A program made the translations under genes and the position numbers. From Spirochaetaceae bacterium (GTDB lineage Bacteria > Spirochaetota > Spirochaetia > DSM-27196 > SKKC01), in assembly GCA_003552745.1 (NCBI GenBank), contig PUOG01000057.1, positions 1 through 5,341 on the forward strand: a stretch of DNA of 5,341 nucleotides, in the 5' to 3' direction. This document shows positions 1-5,341 of this stretch, one piece after another; the stretch's first letter is position 1, and each line of letters begins with the position of its first letter. Below the pieces are notes generated by a model. The model ran no database searches. It saw nothing but the letters and a program-made list of their open reading frames with translations, and was not told the DNA's origin.

Positions 1-3000
1 CGTTCGCACCCGGAGACGGTCCGGTCGCCTTCGACGAGCTTCTCGCCGACGGGGGAGTGGATTCGATCTATCTGGATGAGTACCAGATCGAGCTTCTGAG
101 AAGCCGCGCGACCGAGCAGTACTGGGCGCATCAGCTCTCGATCGCCGAGAGTGTCCACGATTATGCGACCGACCGATCGAGCGACCGCCATACCGAAGCA
201 CAGACGCAGGAGCGCTTCGACAGCGCCCTGGCTGAGCTCGAATCGGCACAGGAAGCGTACGCGGCGGCCGCCGCCGAGCTCGATGCCGCCGGTCGGACGC
301 TCGCCGGCGATCGGGAGGCGCTTACGCAGGCCGTCGCCGCGATCGACTCCGAACAGCAGCGCCTTGCCGCCGCGCGCGAGGAGTACCGCACCATCATGGA
401 TCTGCACATGAGCGAGAGCTTCGATTTCTACAAACGGCGGATCGCCGCTTACTTCGAAGAGCTCGCCGAGAGCTGGGGGTTGACCCACGACGGCGGCGCA
501 GGTGATGAGTGGCGGGCGCTCGTCGAGTACCGGCGGGCGCGAGCCGCCCACGAGGCCGAATCGCGCTATGCGCATGCGTGGGAGGAGATCGCGACGGTCG
601 TCGATGCAATCGCCGCTTCGGAGTACGAGCGGTGGGAGTTTTCCGGGGATGCGGAGGCGTTCGAGGCATCGCTTGCCGGCTTTCACGAGGCCGATGAGTC
701 GCTGCTCTCGGGCCTCTATGACCGCTGGGATGAGGTGCGGCACGACGATGCGGCTGCCGCGGAGGCGCTTCGCATCGAGATCGAGACGCTCGCAGGGCGC
801 GTCGACGCGATAGCACGCGCCGAGCACGAAGCGCTCGAGGAGCAGCTCGCGCTTCTGACCGCGCCGTCGCCGGAGGCGTGGCTCGAGCGTAGTGGTGTCG
901 AAGCGACGCTTGCCGAGCACGACTCGTATGAGGATCTCCGGCGGGCGATTCGCGACGCGGAGGCGCGCGAAGAGGTGGAATGGATCGCCCGCCGAGCCGA
1001 GCGCGAGCGGGAGGCGATCGAGCTCGTGCTCACGATCTCCGGTGACGGCGCGGAGCTGCCGTCGCTCGGCGAGTTCATCGTGGCAGCCGATTCGAGCGGC
1101 GCCGGCGCTGCGGCGCGCGATCTGGCGGTCATCTACTGGAAAGGTGTCACCGAAGGCGAGGAGGGCGCACCCGGCGCCGAGCACGCTGTGCGCCTCGAAT
1201 CGGCGCATGCGGCGCTCGGCGGTATCCTCGATGCGCTCGAATCGCTCGATGGTGCGGCTGCGCTCGAGTCGCGTGCGATCGCCGATGCGCTGCGGCCGGT
1301 CGTGCAGGCCGAGAAGTATGCCTCCCGATTTCTGACCGGAACGAGCCTCTTTGCTACCGATGCCGACGATCTCTCGCGCTCGATCGCCGAGGCCGACCGT
1401 GCCGGGCACCGAACGCTGCGATCGCTGCGGCATGCAATTGAGCGCCACGGCGAGACGGCTCCGGCGCTCGCCCGGCTGCGTTCCGACGACGCACTCGCCT
1501 CGATCGCCGAAACACTCGCCGAGGAGGAACTGATTGCGTGGCACGGCGACGGCGAGATCGAGCTCGTCGCTCCGGCGCAGGTCGCCGCCCGCCTGCGCTG
1601 GTTTTCGGTCGACGAGCTGGGAGCATGGAGGAGCGCGCTCGAGCAGCAGCTTCTCGGCGCGGCCTCGGCGGTCGACGGAGCGCTGTCGAGCGAGATCGTG
1701 GGGTGGCTCGATGCGGCGGTGGGTGTCGTGCTCGCCGACCCGGCTGTCGCCGAATCTCCTGCGTACTACGCCGAACTCGCCGATGAGCGCGCCGACCGGC
1801 TCGATGGTACGGTGCGATCGATCGAGGAGCTCGACCTGCTCGGCCGGAGCGTTCGCGATTCGGCGCGATCGGAGCGCTCGCGCCTTGCGGCGGTGATCGA
1901 GAGGTGGGGCGACGATCCGGCGTACGCCGAGGAGCGCGAGGCGGTCGCCGGGCTCTTCGCTGAATCAGTGAGCTCGTCGGTGGCGGCGGAGCTCGCATAC
2001 GTGGCGGAGAGTGGCAGCCTCGCGCCGGACGGCGGCGACCTTGGCGGCGATGCGCTGCAGGGCGCCGCACCTCAAGGGGCCGCGGGGCACGGCGACCCGT
2101 CTCAAGAGGCCGCGCTCCTCGACCTCGCGCGAGCGAAGGTCGGCGAGGCGCTCGAAACCATCGGTGCGACCTCGCTCGAGGAGGAGTACGGTGAGACGAT
2201 CGCAGCGCATGCGGTCGAACGGTACGAGGCGGCGCGGCTGCGCTTCGCCGACTCGGCTTCGATCGAGTGGGAGGAGCTCGACGATGGTGATCGCCTCCTG
2301 CTGACCCTCGATCGATGGGAGTCGATACCGCCGGAGTTGATCGGGCGGCTTGTCGGCGGCGTCGATTCGACCGCTGTCGCGCTGGTGCGCGACTTCGCGG
2401 CGTGGGCCGGTCTCACGCCGGAGAGCGCCGCGCCAGGGAGAGCGCTTATCGAGCAGTGGCTCGTCGAGCGCTACTTCGACGGCTCGCGGGCAGAGTTCGA
2501 TGTGTACGGCGACCTCGATCGACTCGAAGAAGTGGTTCTGAGCGACCGCCTCGAGGCGCTCGATCTCGAGCGCGAGAGTATCGAACCGGGTGCCTTTGAA
2601 GCGGTCGACCCGCTCGGTTACGCGCAGGCTGGCGCGTTTCTCGAGTCGCAGGTGGAGCTCTTCGAGTCGATCGCCGGTGATGATGAGCTCGCGTTTCCCG
2701 ACTATGAGCTTTTTGAGCACGCTGCGGCCGACCGGTTCGCCCGGGAGAGGCTCGAAAGCGATGCAGTCGCGGCGTTCGTGGATGCACTCTGGTCGCAGCT
2801 TTCCGCGGCGGTCGACACGCAGGCGCACAGCTTTAGCGGGGACCGGTCGGCATTCGAGTCCGCGCTGACTCCGGAGCTGACGGCGATCCTCGGTGTCGCC
2901 GAAGCCGGCGACGCTGTGGACGCGGCGTTCGGTGAGCTCGGCCTGCTCGACTACCTCGATGCCCTCGCCGGTTTTCTGAGCGTCCTCGCGCCGGCCGATC

Positions 3001-5341
3001 GCGAGCTCATCGACGAGCGGTCTCTGGTGGAGGCGCTGTTCGCCGGAGCCGATTTCGATTCGCACGAGCACTTCGCACAGCTACTCGCCGGGGAGACCGC
3101 CGGCGCCGGTTCGATAGAGGCGGCGAAGCGCGCCTTCCTCGACGACCCGCAGCGGCGTTTCGCGCTCTTCACCGGTGCCGATGCAAATGAGGAGTCATCC
3201 CGACTCGGTATGTCGGCGGAGTTCGTCTACCTGGTGCGCGAGGCGGCCGGCGTCGCTTCGGAGAACGGGCAGGGGTACGAGTCGCCGCGTGCAGCGTTTC
3301 TTGCCGAGGTTCTCGACCTCCCGGACGACCGGCTCGCAGCGCTCATCGCCGCCGAAAAGCGTGTTGGAGCGCTTGCCGCGGCCGAGGAGGACGATGCGAG
3401 TGTCTCCGCTCGAATCGCCGAGGTGCTCGGCCTGACCGAGGTCGTGGAGATTCTCTCGGAGGTCGAGGAGCTCGATCTCTCGGTGGCCGACCCGTACCGG
3501 CGGGCGACCCGAGCCGCGCTCTCATCCGATCACGGCGCCGGCGATGTCGCCTGGCTCGAGGAGATGCTCGGCCTGGCGCACGCCGGAGTGCAGCCGCCGG
3601 TCGAGCCGGAGTCATACTTCGCCGCCTCCGATATAGGAGAAGCGTACGAGGCGATCGCCGGCGGGCGGTCGGGCGCCGCCTCCACCGAGATCGACCACGA
3701 GGCGGGGCGAATCGCCCGTGCGGTCCAGGAGAAAGCCGACGGGTGGACCGGGTTTCTCGACGGCGGGGCGGCGCAGTACGCGGCTCGCGCCGCATCGTCG
3801 CCGGCGCGAATGTTCGAGATCGCCGCTGCGCTCGAAGGAGTACTGACCGTCGATGACTATGTGATCGGCAGCGGCGAACGCGACGACATCACATCGCTCC
3901 TCGCCTATGAGCGATCGGCAGTGAAGGAAAGCGCTGCAGCCGCACTCTCGCCGATTCAGCGACTCATCGACGAGCAGACCGCGGCGCTGTACACCGAGTA
4001 CGAGGCGATTGCCGCCGAACGCGATCTCTACTTCCGGCTCGAAGCGAGCGCCGAGCGCGCCGACGCCGGCGAATACGCCGCTCGCGCTTTCAACGACGAT
4101 GCCTACCTTCCGGCCGACGAGCCGGGGTGGAGCATCGAAAGCTCGGGCCTCGATTCGGCGGCAGACTCACCGGAAGAGCGCTTCGTGCTTGCGACCTTCG
4201 GACGCAGCGATGACTGGAGCGGGCAGGAGCGCGTGGCGAGTGAGAACGAGCTCGCGCGAGCATCGCAGCGGATCGAGCGGATGTACGCCGGCAGCGACGG
4301 CGTGCTCGATGCGGCCGCCGATATGGCACTTTCGGGGGAGGCGGCCGGTCGAGCGTTCCATCTACACTTCGCTAATGTGGGGGAAGAATCGCTGTTCGAA
4401 ACAGCCTCCGGTGCGGTCGCAGGCGGCACGGCGGTCTACGCACCGCGCCGTTCGACGGAGATGCATCTCGAGCGCGCGGGAGAGGACCTGACCGCGGTTC
4501 GTTCACGGGCGGACCAGCTCCAGCGCGAGATCTCGAGCGTCGGCGGGGGAATACGCGCGGCCCGCGAAAGTGGGGAAGAGCGGCTCATCGAGGGGCTAAC
4601 GCCGGTCGAGGCGGAGATAGGTCTCGCCGAATCGGAGCTCGCCGCGCTTGACGCTGCGCTCTTCGATGCTATCGAGGCGTTCGAGGCGACGAACGAGCGT
4701 TACACCGAGCTATCCGGCACGGTGGGCGAGCGAAGCGATGCTGTTCAAGAGGCACGGCTGGAGCTTCGTCGTGCGGAGGCGGTACTCGAGTTTGCCTCGA
4801 GCGGATACATCGGCGCCGAAGAGCACGATCACCTGGAAGACAGCGATGGTGACCGGTCGCTCGGAGTAGATCCGGAGGCGAGACTCGATACCGCGCGACA
4901 CCGGTACGACAATGCGCGCGTGGCGCGCAAGGCGCTGGAGAGCCTTCATACGCGGGAGCGTTCCGCCCCGGACGAGATCGACATCTCCGAGCATCCCGAA
5001 CTCGCCGAGTACCAGGAAGCGTTCACGGCGTATCGAAGTGCGTACGAGGATCGATTGGCGCTGCAGGCGCTCGAAGCGCTCTTCGCCGACGCTCTTGCGA
5101 GACAGGAGCAGATCGTTACCGACCGCTTCGAAGAGGTGAACGATACCCTCGCCGGCGTTCTCGAACCGGTGGCCGGCGGACCCGATTCCGGGTGGAGCGA
5201 CGTTGTCGCGTTCACACCCGGTGACGACGGCGAGCTGCCGCAATTTACTCTCACCCTGGAAACCGGCGGAGATGAGCTCCTCTCGGAGTACTTCGCAGCC
5301 GAGCACGAAGCGCCTCGACAGCCTGACGACCCGGAGAAGAG
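1..5341 (+). CDS. Internal fragment of a giant acidic helical/coiled-coil protein of unknown function, partial at both ends
   Basis: Codons run from base 3, with 1,779 complete codons and no stop; the first two and last two bases belong to split codons, so the gene continues in both directions. The other frames are broken and the codon pattern (CTC, GAG, GCG, ATC, TCG) is uniform throughout, which makes coding near certain. The product is rich in Ala, Glu, Asp, Leu and Arg, strongly acidic, free of Cys and with about 10 Lys. I recognise no catalytic motif, Walker box, signal peptide or membrane span. Heptad-like coiled coils lie near residues 65-128 and 1489-1721, separated by long helical regions. 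A structural, tethering or scaffold role, possibly outside the cytoplasm, is inference from composition only. The style resembles giant hypothetical proteins of spirochaetes, from memory. A large surface or filament protein of another high-GC lineage is an alternative. In-frame ATGs are few (first at 396) and none has a convincing ribosome binding site. Confidence 0.95.
141..260 (+). repeat. Candidate protein repeat module, copy near the N-terminal side
   Basis: Residues 48-56 (AESVHDYAT), followed 15 residues later by RFDSA (71-75) and a coiled coil, parallel residues 1591-1599 (AEAVLEFAS) and RLDTA (1627-1631) near the other end. The similarity is at protein level only; the DNA of the two copies has diverged. 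The copy at 4773-4949 carries a longer, acidic insert between the two blocks (27 residues against 14). Confidence 0.45.
195..386 (+). other. N-proximal coiled coil (residues 65-128)
   Basis: This part of the giant CDS encodes a run of about 64 residues without proline or glycine except one Gly. Ala/Leu occur at three- and four-residue spacing between Glu, Gln, Arg and Asp (for example LAELESAQEAY and AAAREEY). That pattern is typical of a long amphipathic helix or coiled coil. It follows directly on the AESVHDYAT segment at residues 48-56, and the Met-containing stretch at residues 132-136 comes just after it. The boundaries are by eye. Confidence 0.7.
387..2009 (+). other. First long acidic helical region (residues 129-669)
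   Basis: This region of the CDS has alternating short amphipathic helices broken by Gly/Asp/Pro turns, with scattered Trp and Tyr (WEEI, RWEF, IYWKG, LRWF, IERW) that could pack helices together. It is not a regular coiled coil, and I could not see a clear repeat unit. The tetrapeptide Ser-Ile-Ala-Glu recurs in near-identical DNA at 138, 1380 and 1500, which I take as codon preference rather than a real repeat. After residue 136 the region contains no Met, and it has no Asn. The segment around residues 565-580 (IVGWLDAAVGVVLADP) is the most hydrophobic, but it is too short and too acidic for a membrane span. No known domain is recognised. Confidence 0.55.
2055..2114 (+). repeat. Short 15-bp in-frame repeat forming a Gln/Ala/Gly linker
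   Basis: Four consecutive 15-base units encode LQGAA, PQGAA, GHGDP and SQEAA (residues 685-704). Units 1, 2 and 4 share the pattern x-Gln-Gly/Glu-Ala-Ala; unit 3 has diverged. At DNA level, units 2 (2070-2084) and 4 (2100-2114) differ at only two or three positions. Both carry the codon CAA, which appears only about four times in the whole reading frame. The segment is preceded by a Gly/Asp-rich stretch (PDGGDLGGD). Together these look like a flexible linker between the two long helical regions, probably created by local duplication or slippage without loss of frame. Confidence 0.65.
2115..3953 (+). other. Second long acidic helical region (residues 705-1317)
   Basis: This continues the helical protein after the linker. 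It is markedly acidic (for example EEYGE, WEELDDGDR, DDELAFPDYELFE) and punctuated by Pro/Gly turns and aromatic residues. A leucine-rich, weakly hydrophobic segment lies at about residues 980-1000 (GLLDYLDALAGFLSVL), but interspersed Asp residues argue against a membrane span. The first Asn of the slice is at residue 1062, and Met returns at residue 1070. Rare codons such as TCA (3195, 3522, 3612) and CTA (3081) become more frequent here than upstream. No known domain or active-site motif is recognised. Confidence 0.5.
3954..4046 (+). other. Charged amphipathic helix (residues 1318-1348)
   Basis: A proline-free run (IQRLIDEQTAALYTEYEAIA and the following charged residues to about 1348) has heptad-like Ile/Leu/Ala/Tyr spacing. 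It is followed by a less regular stretch to residue 1488 that is richer in Gly, Ser, Asp and Pro (DEPGWS, YAGSDG, AGGTAVYAP) and looks like loops or a small mixed fold. It may be one strand of a helical hairpin whose partner I cannot identify. The boundaries are approximate. Confidence 0.45.
4467..4808 (+). other. Coiled coil (residues 1489-1602) ending in the AEAVLEFAS segment
   Basis: More than 110 residues show heptad-like spacing of Leu/Ala/Ile/Val between charged residues (for example LAESELAALDAAL and VQEARLELRRAEAVL), interrupted by one glycine cluster near residue 1517 (SVGGG) that could be a hairpin turn between two helices. The helix runs into AEAVLEFASSGY (residues 1591-1602), which resembles AESVHDYAT at residues 48-56. 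The boundaries are by eye; a coiled-coil predictor would refine them. Confidence 0.65.
4773..4949 (+). repeat. Candidate protein repeat module, copy near the C-terminal side
   Basis: This is the partner of the segment at 141-260. A-E-x-V-x-[DE]-[YF]-A-[ST] is conserved, then R-[FL]-D-[ST]-A leading into a helix with Tyr/Ala spacing. The order of blocks is the same in both copies. The insert between blocks (residues 1600-1626) contains a His/Asp/Glu-rich loop missing from the first copy. It may be an ancient internal duplication or convergent coiled-coil composition. Confidence 0.45.
4875..5165 (+). other. Paired C-proximal coiled coils (residues 1625-1649 and 1666-1721)
   Basis: Two proline-free helical runs are separated by a short polar loop (ERSAPDEIDISEHPE). 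The first begins RLDTARHRYDNARVARKAL; the second has evenly spaced Tyr, Leu and Ala (YQEAFTAYRSAYEDRLALQA). Tyr/Ala at four- and seven-residue spacing fits an antiparallel helical hairpin. An acidic, His-containing loop (residues 1606-1615, EEHDHLEDSD) separates this block from the coiled coil before it. Confidence 0.6.
5166..5341 (+). other. Tail segment after the last coiled coil, partly beta-like (residues 1722 to window edge)
   Basis: After the helices come Pro/Gly/Asp-rich turns and alternating hydrophobic and polar residues (VVAFTPGDDG, QFTLTLET), which suggest a few beta strands. The frame then ends in a polar stretch (EAPRQPDDPEK) still open at the window edge. The phrase F-T-P-G-D echoes F-A-P-G-D at the very start of the window, each flanking a block of coiled coil. 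The segment is too short to assign a fold. Confidence 0.4.

Noticed and set aside
138..1511. A 12-base word TCGATCGCCGAG recurring at 138, 1380 and 1500
   Set aside because: It encodes Ser-Ile-Ala-Glu with the preferred codons each time (the last copy ends GAA), and the flanks are unrelated, so it is codon preference rather than a repeat.
1354..2070. A 238-codon - strand frame with an Arg/Pro-rich product
   Set aside because: The composition is that of a misread high-GC coding strand, and it overlaps the far better supported + frame entirely.
1965..3071. A 368-codon open frame on the - strand
   Set aside because: It is exactly in codon register with the + gene. It stays open because the + gene rarely uses TCA, CTA or TTA, which would be antisense stops; it ends at the TCA codon at 1965 and is bounded upstream by the CTA at 3081. 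The same register is open on the - strand all the way from 1964 to 1 for the same reason.
3189..3212. GAGGAG upstream of the in-frame ATG at 3210, a possible internal start
   Set aside because: The spacing of about 15 bases is too long, and GAGGAG is simply the favoured Glu-Glu codon pair in this gene.
1274..3656. GCGATCGC palindromes, as in the HIP1 element of cyanobacteria
   Set aside because: I saw only about two copies (near 1275 and 3650). Both are explained by favoured Ala-Ile-Ala codons; HIP1-rich genomes would show more and outside a codon-driven context.
3835..3864. AAGGAG followed by ATG at 3853, resembling a translation start
   Set aside because: The ATG frame reaches a stop after three codons, and the main frame runs straight through.
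4009..4491. A 160-codon + strand frame in another phase
   Set aside because: It is a shadow frame inside the giant CDS; its Ser/Arg-rich translation has no recognisable domain.
4710..5306. A 198-codon open frame on the - strand
   Set aside because: It is in antisense register with the + gene and ends at the CTA codon at 4710. No ribosome binding site or domain supports it.

Overview
The whole 5,341-base window lies inside one protein-coding gene on the + strand. Reading from base 3, the frame is open for 1,779 complete codons with no stop. Neither the true start nor the stop is in the window, so this is an internal slice of a very large protein. I see no intergenic space, RNA gene, promoter, terminator, mobile element or CRISPR array. 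The shorter open frames on both strands are shadows of this frame; their translations are the Arg/Ser/Pro-rich products typical of misread high-GC coding DNA.

The slice is almost entirely alpha-helical in appearance: Ala/Glu/Asp/Leu/Arg-rich, with no cysteine, about ten lysines and no evident membrane segment or signal peptide. Layout by residue (residue n starts at base 3n): 1-62 a short opening segment; 65-128 a heptad-like coiled coil; 129-669 an acidic helical region; 685-704 a short pentapeptide-repeat linker; 705-1317 a second acidic helical region; 1318-1348 a charged helix; 1349-1488 a mixed, more Gly/Ser-rich stretch; 1489-1602, 1625-1649 and 1666-1721 coiled coils; 1722-1779 a tail that looks partly beta. 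Segments near the two ends resemble each other (AESVHDYAT...RFDSA near residue 50, AEAVLEFAS...RLDTA near residue 1600), which suggests a recurring module in a longer repeat-built protein.

The DNA is roughly two-thirds G+C by eye, with strong preference for CTC, GAG, GCG/GCC, ATC and TCG codons, but GAT is used freely. The helical style and the AE-V-YA / R-D-A pattern remind me of the giant, uncharacterised coiled-coil proteins of Treponema/Spirochaeta relatives, so a high-GC, perhaps salt-adapted, spirochaete is my best guess. That is an impression from memory, not a search result. I cannot name the gene or assign a function.
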